Positions 38,401 to 50,300 of a DNA stretch of 64,000 nucleotides are shown here, one piece after another. The stretch's first letter is position 1. Every line of letters starts with the position of its first letter. A model generated the notes under the pieces. That model made no database searches. It was given only the letters and a program-made list of their open reading frames with translations, and had not been told where the DNA came from. The position numbers and the translations under genes were made by a program. The DNA lies in assembly GCA_022579005.1 (NCBI GenBank), contig MU401523.1, forward strand, positions 62,001 to 126,000, written 5' to 3'. The stretch comes from Poronia punctata (lineage: Eukaryota > Ascomycota > Sordariomycetes > Xylariales > Xylariaceae).

Positions 38401-38960
38401 CTATATAAGCTAGCATATTGCTTATAATAAAAAAAAAAAAAAAAAAAAAGCTAAAGTATATAGTACCTTAGCTTTTTTTTAAAGGTAATAATAAGAAATA
38501 AAAAGGCTGCTTAAAAAAAAAGGCCTTTGCTAAAAAAAAAAAGTAATAAAAAGTATTAAAACAAAAAAAAAATAAAAACAAAAAAAAACAATAAAAATAA
38601 TATACTTTTAATAATAAAAGCAAAATTATTAGCTTATAGCTAATAACTTTAAACACTTTTTAAAGCTATAATAACAAAGCTAGTATAAAGCTAGCTATAA
38701 TAAAAAAAATTAAAGCAAAAACTAAAAAATAAAAAAACTATATAATAAAAAGCAACCTTAACAAAATATAATAAATTTAATGCCTTAAAAAAAGTAAGCG
38801 CAAGCTAATAAAAATTTATAAAGCTATAAGCTAAGTAAAGTTAGCATTGTTTTATTTAAGTTAGCTTATTACGTTTTATGCCTTTTAAAAGGCTAGGATA
38901 GCTACTACGCAGCTACCCCCTAGACGTTAAACACTATTAATTAATTAATTAATTAACTAG
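32435..38960. repeat. RIP-type AT-rich island (degenerate repetitive DNA)
   Basis: About 6.5 kb made almost only of A and T, with sharp edges: ordinary sequence resumes after ATTAATTAATTAATTAACTAG at about 38935-38960. TA dinucleotides abound, while TCA, CCA, TGA and TGG words are nearly absent. The remaining G and C sit mostly as GC, in AGCT, AAGC and GCTT. This is what C-to-T change at CpA on both strands leaves behind. Stops occur every few codons in all frames. I infer one or more inactivated transposons, but the element type cannot be read: no terminal repeats, reverse transcriptase or transposase motif could be recognised. AT-rich blocks of this kind are normally H3K9me3 heterochromatin in RIP-competent fungi. 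Confidence 0.85.
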
Positions 38961-40409
38961 TTCTGCCTTGTGAGCAGTTACCTTCTTGGAATAGCAACGA
39001 CAATATTACAGTACGAAAATTCCTCTCTTGAGCACTGCCTATGGGTATAGGTACACATATCTACCAACCAACATAAACTTATCTAGCGCACACATGTATA
39101 CACGTACTAACTGCGGAACATTTATTTACGCGTAAAATGTCAAGGTAGAAGGCGTTGTGGTAAACCAGAACTCCGTCATTGTAATAGACAAGCCGGAGTT
39201 TAGAAGAAAAAAAGCGATTTATTCTCGCCTTGGCTTCTCTGAAACGAGCACCGCACTGACGATAAGCACGGAGAAAAAGTCAAGCAGAATAGGAGCGTTG
39301 GTTTTGCTGTTGGATGAATTGTTTGGCTGCAGAAGCAAGAAAAGGAGTGAGATGCGGGAGTGCCTGACTTCCTATACCTTGCTCGAACCATGCACACCAA
39401 CCAATTGAGGCTAGGCTCGCAGGTAGGTGCATAGCATGCCCACATGGAGAATCCTGGACACTGTGCTTGACCTACAGAAGATGGTTTGCTTTTTGTCCTT
39501 TGTTGGGCCGGTGTACGTGTAAACTCGAGCTGGTCGCTCTCCAGCTGAACGAGCAAGCGTCTTCAAAGGGCTCCAAGACTGCTAGTTTACAGTCAAGTAA
39601 TGCACTGTGCTCGGGTCTCTGAGGTCGAGTTTCTTCCTTGTCCACCTTTTCGTTAGCAGCGACCTGACCGCCCACCAACACGGCCAACCCACACCACCAT
39701 CAGTCGCACCATTACCACAAACCCACAAACTTCAGTGCACACTACTGCAGGTACACACCTACCAGGACCTGCACAGGTACATCCCGAATGCCTTTCACTG
39801 CGACAGCAGGGGGTACGGTGGTACCTGTCCACTCGTGCCGGCTCCCTTTCCTGCCTGAGCATCGTCGCACCCAAGGGTTTTTCTGGTCTCCCCCCCCCTC
39901 CTTCTTGTTCTTTCTCTTCCTTTGTATCCCCAATTCCTCACCTTTCCTCCACGCCGCCAGTATCGTCGACTTTTCGGCATTTCTTCCACCTCTTTTCTTT
40001 TCTTTTTTCACTTTTACCACCACGCTCCTTTCAGTCTTTGTAGCCAATACGGACACCGTCACTCCTTCCGGGTCCATTTCATTCCTTAGGCTTCATACTG
40101 CGACGACGCGCAACCTCTGTTGGTTCCACGATATCGAGTTGGAAACAACAGTAGCTTTGACCGCATCGACGCATTACGAAATCACGTACTTCTGAACCCG
40201 ATCCGCTTATTTTCTGCGAGAATCGGAACGACGCTCCTTGAGATCCAACTAAACTTTTCACCACTCTTTCAAAGACGATACCCATTGTTCTACGCGGATT
40301 AACCCAGCAGCAACAGTGCCTTCTTTTTAACCACATTTTATTATCGATACTGTAACCGACAAGGACTAGACAGAGTACAAGCGCAGACATAATACTCTCT
40401 TGGTCAGGA
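38961..40409. other. Upstream region and probable leader of the homeobox gene
   Basis: No gene is supported. From about 39600 the plus strand becomes pyrimidine-rich, with long C/T tracts at 39885-40040. This is typical of long 5' leaders and core promoters of fungal regulatory genes. Several short upstream ATG frames lie between 39700 and 40400. Between the AT-rich island and 39600 nothing else is seen. Confidence 0.5.
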
Positions 40410-42353
40410 ATGGACACTAGCATCAAGATGGAGCACCAGATGTCTGGTAGCCCAGCCGGCTCCGCTCCGACCAATTCGACCCCGGAGCCATCTAGTCTTA
40501 CTCCCGCTGCATCTGTTGGTACCAAGGCAAGTCAGTCGCCTTCGCCGAAATCAGTCGCCTCTGGCCATACGTCCACCTCGAACAACCCGAAACGCCCTCC
40601 TCGAAAGAGCACGTTGACCCAACAACAAAAGAACCAAAAGCGACAGCGTGCCACCCAGGATCAGTTGACCACCCTTGAATTGGAATTCAACAAGAACCCG
40701 ACCCCAACGGCGACAGTGCGCGAGAGGATAGCCGACGAAATCAACATGACCGAAAGGTCTGTGCAGATTTGGTTCCAGAACAGGTATGGGTTTCTTTTTT
40801 CATTGAATATATGACGACTTTGAAAGCGATTCTGACTATCTGTCATGTTAGACGTGCCAAGATTAAGCTCCTGGCAAAGAAGAGCCTGGAAAGTGGCGAA
40901 GACATCGATTCGATCCCCGAGTCAATGCGGACGTATCTCGCCATGCAGGCAATGGAGCCCGGTAAAGCATTGGGGGCACCGTACATGGGTCGGACTGGCT
41001 TGATGCCATATGGTTCAATGATGCTGGGAGGCGAACCCGGTGCTCAGGGGAAAGTCCGTAAGTTTTGAAAAGCCTCTTTACCTACCAAGGCGTCCGACTG
41101 CTTCTAACAGATTACAAGTTATTCACCATTTGACTTGCCGATCGCTCAGCATTGGCAAATGGACGCGCGTGGGACAGAATACAATGGATCTCATCGTCTT
41201 CTACTCGCCTGACAAGTGCACGATGACGTACTACATCAACAATGACCAGGCAGGATACAAGATCGAGTACCATTTCAGTGCGATCAAGAACATTTTTGTC
41301 GAGAATCCCGAGGGTGAGGAGGGCAAGCATGGAGGAATTGTGATTGAACTGAATCGAGCGCCTAGTTTCTTCATGGACAATTCCAATTCCAACGGCTTCG
41401 TCCAGGTTGGTGATTTCACCGAGGACCTACAAGCTAGCCACTGCTTCATGCATCATCTAGGGGGAAACCCGAAGGTGTTGAGTGGCCAACTTGCCAAATT
41501 AGTCTCGTTGGAATCTTTTGCCAACCGTCACAACCCGCATCAGTTTGATATGAACCACTCCTTATCTGTCTCAGCTCCCGTGTCGCCTACGAACCGGCCC
41601 TCCTCGCAGCCGAACTTTGCTCAACCCCATATCGGCATGTTCCAAGAGTCCCAGTGGGCTATCAACCCCATGCATCACGGCATGCGCCCGCCTGGACATA
41701 AGCGGCAACGCAGTCGCTCTGTCCCTTCGGCAGTGGATTTCTCCATGTTTCAAAACCCGATGCCGTCTTTCTACATTCAGCATCCTGGTGAGAATCACGG
41801 CCACCCGCATAACCCTAACATTTATGCCCCCGTACCACAACCACCGCCACAGGGATTGGGTGCTGGGTCACACCTACGTATAGACACGCAGGCAACCTAC
41901 GGCATGGACATGCGACCTTATCCGCTCTCTGCTACGACGGCACCTTCGGATTACGCGAGCCCGAATTATTTTTCACAAGCTTCCGAGGGCACGCCACTCC
42001 CCGTTCACACCCCTTACAGCGGCAATTTCTTGTCACCAATGCCTCAAATCCAGCCACCTGCCTCTCCTCTCTCGTATGGTAGCCAGCATGGAGATCCCGC
42101 TATTGTGGAACAGAGCCCGCCCATGGGGATGATGCAACGATCCGCTTCAGCTGACATTTATCCGATTGGCGAATCCGCCATTTCAGATGACGGCCATGGT
42201 TTAGACATGTATTCAAAGCACACACTCAACCTGCCTCTGCATCCGCATTCCCCCGCCTATGCCGAGCCCAGCCAAGCCGAATTGGACATGAACCAGCTTG
42301 TCCAGTTTGACGACCCTTCGAGCCTGTCTCCCGACCACATGGGACACCAGTAA
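40410..42353 (+). CDS. Homeobox transcription factor
   Basis: Exons 40410-40783, 40852-41057 and 41119-42353 give 604 aa. The homeodomain covers about residues 74-133: a basic N-terminal arm (KNQKRQRAT), helices 1 and 2 ([22 protein letters not shown]) and recognition helix [15 protein letters not shown]. The first intron interrupts the last Arg codon of WFQNR. The second join gives [18 protein letters not shown], opening a conserved fungal domain (about 195-330, with [17 protein letters not shown] and [14 protein letters not shown]) that accompanies this homeodomain class. The rest is Pro/Ser/His/Met-rich and probably disordered, with a basic patch HKRQRSRS. Related fungal genes (Podospora pah1, Pho2-like and Htf-type factors) act in hyphal growth and conidiation; which ortholog this is I cannot say. 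The start is the first ATG (AGGAATGG context); a second lies 18 bases on. Intron 1 begins GTATGG. Confidence 0.93.
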
Positions 42354-43608
42354 ACTATACAAGCGCAACAGCTTGACAGCACACCAGTTTAGCGCTGGAC
42401 AGCTGACACACGGCCCGCTGGACGAAGCAACTGAGTCCCATCCAGTTGGGTGTTTTCCTAGCTTTTCCGTTCTTTCGGCGTTGCAGGCATATATACCTCT
42501 TTTGATTTCGTGGCTTGCTTGACGATGCGGCTTGAACATTCCCCTCCCATTCAGTCTTCCGCAGCACGCGGGGACTCTCCTTCCTCTTCTCGTCCAGTTT
42601 TCTACGGGGCTTTTGCTTCCCATCCTCTACAACAACGCGCAGTTCCTCGATACGGCATTCGGTTGTATGCGTCTGGTACAGCGATTATATCCTTGATTTT
42701 ATATTATTTTAAATACATTGGCCCGAGGGAGAGAAGTCATACTCGACTCGGTTAGCCGCCAACGTAATACCTGCGGGAACCGCAATCTGTTCGACTGTCC
42801 GTCTGGATACAAGTTCCTTTTTACAATTTCTCAATTTCTTTCGCATTTACGATACAAGCGATGTCATCAACTCCAAGGGGTGGGATCAAAACCGAGGAAT
42901 ATGGACCAGGCCCAGGTGGCCGCGATTCCGGATACTAATATTTAAATACATGGCTGCTGAGCATCTCAGTAATCGGAGCTGGTCGGGAGTGATTGTTTTT
43001 TCTGGCTGGGCTGTCTTTTTGGATTGTGGATATCTGTAATGATTGATTGATACCTAAAAATAGATGGAAATGGTCACACTTTGCTATTGCATCGGCTTGC
43101 CCCTTTTTTTTGCAAGAATGAGTATACTTGAGTTGACAAGCAGCATGATCCATGACTACTCGGCTCCCTCATCATATCTACTTAGTTCCTCGCCCATCCC
43201 ACAACCTACCTCTAGGATATCTGCGCCTCTAACCTAGGTTACAATAGTTTCTAACTGCTGTATCCATTCTGCGGCCTGCTATGTACAGATTGAATCCTAA
43301 GCTATGGAGACGCTGGGTCTATCTCCTCCGATTCCTTCTGTGGAGAGTGGCGACATGTTCATCTTTTAGCGCCAGCGTTACATATAATACCCGGCTTGTT
43401 ATATCTATTCAGGCTTGGCCTACATACAATAACTCAAGTGAGTGGTCTGTCCAGGTACCGGCTTCGTATACATTCACGATGGTAACAGCAGCTAAGGACA
43501 CTTGGCCCTTGTCAATATCAATGGCCAGCTTGCTCAAGATTGCAGTAGGGTTAACTTAATAAGAGACTTTTATTTATCGTAGTACAGAACGAAGGCGAAA
43601 TCCAACCC
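42354..43608. other. Intergenic between two convergent genes
   Basis: The 3' flanks of the homeobox gene and the reductase. One ACCTAGGT palindrome lies at 43232. No gene is supported. Confidence 0.6.
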
Positions 43609-44649
43609 TCATGCCTCCCCATCTAATGCCACGACAAGCTTTTCGCATGACAAGCTGCCTGTCTTGCCCCGGTCTAATGCGGCCTGGACGTCGTCGAGGC
43701 TATGTCCAGCGACGACTGGCTTAGGGACGCACTGGTATCGTCCAGCAGCGAGAGCATCTGGCAGGAATTTCCTATATAGCGCGTCCAAAAGAGGAGCGTC
43801 ATCATTGATCGTGGCAGCCATGATCATTTTGGCCGAGATATTCTCCGGCACGCCTTTATTGTCGACCAGATGGGCGGAGGCGACCTTTCTGTTGCCATTT
43901 TCCGTCCGGATTGCGGCGATAACATCAAAGACGAGGGCGTTGGCCTCCGGTAGAGAAGAGAAAGCGCCGACGCATTCCTTGTCCTGGAAGGCGTCTTTGA
44001 GATCCTGCGCCACGCTCGGACTACGGTAGTCGAAGACCTTGGAAGCGCCTAGGGAAAGACAGTGCGCGAAGTTGGCCGGCGACGAAGTCGTGTACACGGT
44101 GTATCCCGATGCCACAGCCAGTTGGATCGCGTTGCTACCTACGGAAGAGGCGCCGCCCGCGACGAATACCGTCTTTGCCCCCTTTTCCGACGAGGCGGCA
44201 AACTCGAGCCCGAGGTACTGGTATAGCGCCACGGCGGCGGTAGTTAGACCGGTGGGCAGAACAGTGGCGTCGACAAACGAAAGCGAGTCGGGGATGTGCG
44301 CCGTCACGGATGCCGCGGCGGCGACGTATTCCTGGAACGCGCCGGATCGGGAGTCGAACCCGTGGCAGAAAGCCAGCACGCGATCGCCTTTCTTGAAGGC
44401 GGTCTCTGCGCCGGCGCCTACTTCGACTATCGTGCCGGATACGTCGAAACCGCCCGTGTATGGATATTGTAGCGACGGGAAGACATCCCGGCCCATGGCC
44501 TGGAGTTTCCAGTCGACGGGGTTGATGGCGAAGGCGCCTACTTTGATTATTACTTCATTGGCGCCTACGGTTGGGTATGGTGACGGGCCGACTTCGACGG
44601 AGGGGGCTTTGTCTGCTGGGTGGAATGCTGCTGTGTTTTTGGGCGCCAT
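43609..44649 (-). CDS. Zinc-less medium-chain reductase, cipB/ToxD-like alcohol dehydrogenase family
   Basis: A single minus-strand exon of 347 codons, 346 aa. The open frame extends to 44739 without an ATG; the ATG at 44649 begins MAPKNTAAFHPADK, the usual start of fungal CipB-like proteins. The N-terminal GroES-like domain has AINPVDWKLQ and GFDVSGTIVEVG. The Rossmann domain carries the nucleotide-binding VFVAGGASSVGSNAIQLA. The C-terminus includes SLDDVQAALDRGKTG. The structural-zinc Cys cluster of classical alcohol dehydrogenases is absent, which fits quinone oxidoreductases and trans-acting enoyl reductases. Family members reduce activated double bonds using NADPH. No polyketide synthase lies within this window, so a secondary-metabolism role is not supported by context. 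A TATA box fits about 160 bases upstream. Confidence 0.92.
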   Translation of the reverse strand: MAPKNTAAFHPADKAPSVEVGPSPYPTVGANEVIIKVGAFAINPVDWKLQAMGRDVFPSLQYPYTGGFDVSGTIVEVGAGAETAFKKGDRVLAFCHGFDSRSGAFQEYVAAAASVTAHIPDSLSFVDATVLPTGLTTAAVALYQYLGLEFAASSEKGAKTVFVAGGASSVGSNAIQLAVASGYTVYTTSSPANFAHCLSLGASKVFDYRSPSVAQDLKDAFQDKECVGAFSSLPEANALVFDVIAAIRTENGNRKVASAHLVDNKGVPENISAKMIMAATINDDAPLLDALYRKFLPDALAAGRYQCVPKPVVAGHSLDDVQAALDRGKTGSLSCEKLVVALDGEA

Positions 44650-44805
44650 TTTTGTATGGTGAGATTGTACGAGGGGTGAGAAGAGTATATTCGTTGATGT
44701 TGTCTGTTCGATATATTGTGTAGATGTGAATCTCTCCAAGGTAGTTATATAGTCGTGTACCTCAAAATGTTCTATCCCTCAACTCCATTCTACGGAAGCG
44801 TTTTC

Positions 44806-44818
44806 CCTATATTTATAC
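44806..44818 (-). promoter_or_regulatory. TATA box of the cipB-like gene
   Basis: On the minus strand this reads GGTATAAATATAG, a near-perfect TATA box, about 160 bases upstream of the ATG at 44649. Confidence 0.45.
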
Positions 44819-45887
44819 CCAGCAGAAGTAATAATCCATGTTCTTGATTTATAACGAACAATTTGTCAAGCCATATTTTACGTTGCATTATAGACAACCA
44901 ACATCACCGTCATCTCAACCCATCCCACTTGCAATCCCAGACTCGGCGCGGAGTACCGATATAACAAACTAGGTTACAGGTGCTTAGTCAAGCCGCAAAG
45001 CGATACAGCTGACTGCCTACCTACTTACTTTGGGAACTTGAGATTAGTAACGGACGATAAGTTGTGGCACGGAAAATAAATCGTAATTCCGAGACTTTCT
45101 TTTGCTCATTCTGATGTTGGTTTGTGAGTGTGACTCCTCAGATTTGTAAGGTTTCCTTTTCGAGTATGTGATACCCCCGATTACTTATCCCCGAGTCCGA
45201 GATATTCGACCCTGACACCCCCCCGTGCATTAGAACAATGGATCGGTCAGCGTATGGCGGTGGTCTGTTGCCTAAGGTAAGTACTTTATCTTCTAGGTTA
45301 TAGCATACAGCTGACCTAAACGCTGCTTACTCATTAGGAATCGCGCCAGACCCCACCCCGTAGGTAGGTATTCTAAAGTGTAAAGACAACGTGGTTCTTA
45401 CATACAAGGCTTAGGTAAGCGATCTCACCGGACATTGAAGTTCGGCCGACTTTTCTATTCACCACTTACCTACGTCAATGCCGTAGCCCTGGCTAGCTAG
45501 CCATCGAGTTATTGCGGCACAAGTTTCTGATATATAAGCAACCTATTCTTTTTCTCTTTCTAGTTCCATAAGCTTTAGGTAAGTATGTTTGAGGGTCGGA
45601 TATAAGGAATTCGTCTTTTCGAGCGTGATGTACCAACGGCTTGCAGTCTGTCCGCAATCTCCGACCTGACTGGTTAGGCTATCCATCACATCCATCGGTG
45701 TCTTGTGGCACTATACGAGTATTAAAAGCCCGTCTGGCGAGTGCGCTTGTGATTCCATATGAAGCGTTGCCTCGTTCTATGTCTACCTTGCCCGTTTCCC
45801 CAATACAACTTACTAGGCAGAATGGTTCTGTGTAACATGACGAGAAGAGAAAGATGACGCATTTATAATCTGTATCAAGGTTGGTGT

Positions 45888-45919
45888 GACGGAGACGGAG
45901 ACGGAGACGGAGACGGAGG
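45888..45919. repeat. Tandem (GGAGAC)n
   Basis: About five GGAGAC units in a row in non-coding DNA. Confidence 0.9.
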
Positions 45920-47383
45920 AAGGCTGAAAATGATGCTGCTGTGGGATCTTCCGTCGTTTGCAGACGTAAGAGGATTTGGTGCTCGTAGAGGAATGATGAA
46001 ACTACGTCGCGTTTGAATTTTCTCATTTGATACTTGTATAGGAGTGCAAAATCTAGGCTTCCGTTGTATGACTTTGCTACTACGGCTCGAACTTCGAACA
46101 TATGGATAATGGATTGATTAAAGTATATGCATAGGAAACCACGAGACGCGTACCGTGGGCACGGTTTGACACCCGCATGTCGGTTTCGGTTTCGTGCCTG
46201 TCTTATACCTACCTACCCTCCTCTTCCGAGCCATTGGGGTCATCTGTATCCCACGTGTGATTGAGAGGCGGTGTTTTGTTATCCATAATCGATCATCACA
46301 GCAGGCCCTGCTATTATATATAGGAAAGTTGTCCATTTCTATCTTTAACGCATGGTCGCACTCGCACTCGCAATCATAAAAGGAAAAGGTGATGGGGCGA
46401 TGACGCAACCCGTCATCCGCAACAGTTTGGTTACCTAACTTTTGGAACTAACCTATCTGGTGCCCAACTAGCAATCGTGACTGGGTAACCCGATCCATGT
46501 CTCAGCTCGGGGGAATCCGTAAAATATCCGAACAGAGATCTACAGAGGGGTTTGAATTTGAGGGACATTGTTTGCGATTGCGAAGCCAAGAGTCCTAGAG
46601 AGTATGAGCCGGCCAAGATGACTTTTGCACTCTTGGGATCATGGAGTTATCTTGGCATAAAGGCTCAGCCACAGACGATGTGAGATGTCGGGGAATTGCT
46701 ATATCCCCGTTGGCAACTTGGTGCAGTTGCGAACCCACTCAAAACTACTAAAAGAGACAAGGGCGATGGGCCATTTTTAGCCGCCCAATCCGCCTGCCTT
46801 ATGACACCTTCCTCACAGCTTGAAGTGGTAAGCCAAGATCTGCATTTAACGGTTTTCGATCTTGCACAGTAGAGACTTCCCATTTTCCGGACATTCAAAT
46901 GGACTTTTTTGGATTTTGCTAGGCTCCAGTCAGCAACCCCAAGAACCGAGGACCAAGCATCAAGCTGAAAAACCAGGGAGACCAAGAAGCGGTCTCGAGC
47001 TTGACTAGAAACTAAACAGTCCGACTCCAGTTTCGACAGCATCCCCGCGTTCTACGCGCCAACTTCACCCACGTCAATACCAACCATGGATATGTTGAGA
47101 AGAATAAGGACATAGCATAGTATAACGTGGGCGCATTGCGACGGGACTCAGCACGTGGGCCTTTGTTGGATATCCATGTAGTACCACTATTCAGTGTCCC
47201 TTTTTTCTCCCTTTTTTATTTATACGTTCATCTTGGATCGCAACTGGGAGGCATTCGTGTGTCGATTGATTTTGAAAGCTTCGCGCGCCCCATATACGAA
47301 TGAATGATACGGCTTACCGTGGCCGGCAGTATCGCTGGGGACCGTTCATTTGTCCATCATTGGGTTAAGTTGGGGAGTTCGGT

Positions 47384-50300
47384 ATGGCTCATCAGGGCTC
47401 TGGAATCCTGCCGGAGGGCGGTGCAACAGCCAACCTCAGTAACGATGAAACACGCCGTCATATCGGGTCTATAAGACATGAGGACCGACCGGCCAAGAGT
47501 CTTCGCCAACCGACTCATCAAAACTTAACCGGCTCCCTCAGTCGAGACTATCACGCACGCATGGACCGTTGGCTAAGAAGAGCAAATGCTTTTCAAGCAA
47601 GCGTCAAGGAGGCTTGCATCTTTTATTTTCGCATATGGATTATCCAAGGTTTATTACGACAGAGACCTCTGCCGCCCAGCAAAGATGGGAGACACATACC
47701 CTTGACCGCCGGCGAGGTTCGCACCTCGCCTTTAATAGATGAACGGAGCGGTAAGCACTACAAGTCTAACTCGATACGTTCAAGCCGGTATTCCCTCTTG
47801 TCGTTTATTCCCAAGCAGCTGTTCTTCCAGTTTAGCCGGCTCGCCAACTTCTATTTCCTTGTTATCGGTCTCCTTCAACAAGTGGACGGTTGGAGTCCTA
47901 CAGGGAGATACACTACGATCGGACCCCTGGCTGCCTTTGTAGCCCTTACAATGGCCAAGGAGGGATATGACGATTATAGACGGTATCAGCTGGACAAGGA
48001 AGATAATCTAGCCCTAGCTTCCGTCCTTGTCCCGAGTGGCACTGCGCATAAGCAGCCTGGTGCCAGTGTCCGGACACTCTTTGCCAAAGGCTCCAAGGGA
48101 AGTCTTAGTCAGGGGTATGATGATAAGACGGCCGTGAACGACTCACCGGGGGCGAAAGAAGGAGCTGGAGATGGATGGGCTAGGATCAGATGGCGGGATA
48201 TCAGAGTGGGTGATATTGTCCGACTAGAGAGAAACGAAAGGGTGCCGGCGGACATGGCCCTCCTACACGCGACTGGGGCCAATTCCACTGCCTATATCGA
48301 TACCATGGGCCTCGATGGCGAGACGAATCTAAAGTCCAAGCAACCGTCCGTCTTACTCGCGGGCAGATGCGATACCATCCAGAAGCTGGGTGAACTGTCC
48401 GGAGAGCTCGTGTGCGAAGATCCCAACGCGAATCTCTACCAGTTCGAAGGCCGCATCACCATTGAGGGGGAGACGATGCCGCTTACCACCAACGAAGTGG
48501 TGTTTCGGGGCTCAACAATCCGGAACACGACAGAAACGGTCGGAGTCGTTATCAACACGGGCGAAGAATGCAAGATCCGCATGAACGCAAACCAATATGT
48601 GCACACAAAGTCTCCCAAAATCAACAGGTACACGAACCGCATCGTCCTATGCCTCGTTTTTGTCCTGCTCGCCATCACAGCCGGGCTCTCTGGAGGATAT
48701 GTGATTTGGCAGCGGAACTACGAGAAGAAGAACCCATTCTTGCGACCAATGGACGCCGCTCCTATTGTATTCGGAGACATCATCCTATTGAATGCCCTGA
48801 TCCCCCTTAGTTTATACATTGTCATAGAAATCGTCAAGGGCTTTCAGGCCTGGTATCTCGACGACATCGAAATGTATGACGCCCAGACAGACACGCCCAT
48901 CTCGGTCAACACCAACACTATCCTCGAGGATCTGGGACAAGTCAATTATATATTCTCCGACAAGACGGGTACACTGACGGAGAATAACATGCAATTCCGA
49001 AAGCTGACTGTTGGAGGAACGAGCTGGTTGCATAATATGAACATGGTCGACGACGACATGCGGGATAAACCTAACGAAAGGGCCGAGGACGCGGCATCTG
49101 CGATGGCACATGCTGAAACCAACCCGTCTAGGGCCTCGGAATCATATTCGAGACCAGGTACAGAGGCCATGTTGGAATACATACGGCGGTTTCCGGACAC
49201 TGCTTTCTCAAAGAAAGCGCGACATTTTCTGCTGTGCATCGCACTATGTCACACTTGCCTACCGGAGAAGACGGAGGAGGGCGAGATCAGATTTCAAGCT
49301 GCCTCTCCAGATGAAGTTGCGCTGGTACAGGCGGCTCAGGATATGGGATATCTCGTAGTTGATCGTCCTGCGCAGTCTATCAAGCTCGAACTGACGAACA
49401 ACTTGGGCGAAGGAAGGGTGGAGACGTACAAGGTATTGAAGGTGATTGAGTTCAGCAGCAACCGGAAGCGAATGTCGATTGTGATACGTATGCCGGATGG
49501 GCGGATCTGCGTCATTTGCAAAGGCGCTGACAATGTCATCATTGACCGTCTTAGACTGTCGGACCTCGCGGCTAAAACGGCAGCCGAAGTTGGTCGCAGA
49601 GCCTCGATGCGTCGCAGTATGGAGGCCGAAAGGGAAATACGACGGCGAAGTCTAGCCCCAAACAGCCCTCGGAACAGTCATGGAGGGAGACCAAGTTTCT
49701 TTGGAACGCGCAGCTCATCTGTCTTCAAGGATTTGACGCCTTCCAAGATGACAAGGGGTGAAGAGGAGGATGAGGACGAGGGACCGATGCTAGGCAATAA
49801 ACCAACCGCTCCTTGGACCGACGAGAGTGTCGGAGATGATGAAGGTGTGATCAACGAGGAGATTGCTGCCGACGAGGCAAAGGTGATTGAACTCTGTTTC
49901 CGACACATCAATGAATATGCTACAGAGGGTCTGCGAACGCTGCTGTATGGATATAGATACATCAGCGAGGAAGAGTACCAAGAATGGGATGCTACCTTCA
50001 AGGCTGCCACCACCAGCATTGCAGACCGACAGAAACGGATCGAAGAGGCGGCCGAATCTATCGAGACCAACTTTGAACTCGCTGGGGGCAGTGCGATTGA
50101 GGATAATCTCCAGGCTGGCGTTCCGGAGACGATCGATAAGCTGAGAAGGGCAAACATCAAGATTTGGATGCTCACAGGGGACAAGCGAGAGACTGCCATC
50201 AACATTGCGCGTTCAGCGAACCTGGCCAAGTCGTTTTCCCAGATCCACATCCTTGACGCGACCATGTCTGATGTCGCAGAATCCATGCGTGACATCTTCA

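Larger units (their letters stand above)
44650..47383. other. 2.7 kb intergenic between divergent promoters
   Basis: It separates the reductase (minus) from the P4-ATPase (plus). It contains a possible tiny spliced frame at 45238-45364, a GGAGAC tandem, one TACGAGTA at 45714 and several open frames with no family resemblance. No gene is confidently supported. Confidence 0.5.

Noticed and set aside
38468..38656. 62-codon minus-strand frame inside the AT-rich island
   Set aside because: It is a Phe/Tyr/Leu-rich product of poly-A/T DNA; the frame is expected by composition.
32435..38960. Centromere, or an intact transposon with terminal repeats
   Set aside because: The block is far too short for a RIP-type regional centromere, and no paired terminal or long direct repeats are seen at its edges.
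39742..40195. Overlapping frames of 111-135 codons before the homeobox gene
   Set aside because: They follow C/T-rich leader DNA on both strands and show only Ser/Phe/Pro or Lys/Arg-rich low-complexity products.
44340..44370. B-box-like word on the minus strand inside the reductase gene
   Set aside because: It lies within clear coding sequence and has no tRNA fold.
46665..47042. 125-codon minus-strand frame upstream of the flippase
   Set aside because: No motif, composition like surrounding non-coding DNA, and it lies in the likely promoter region of the flippase.
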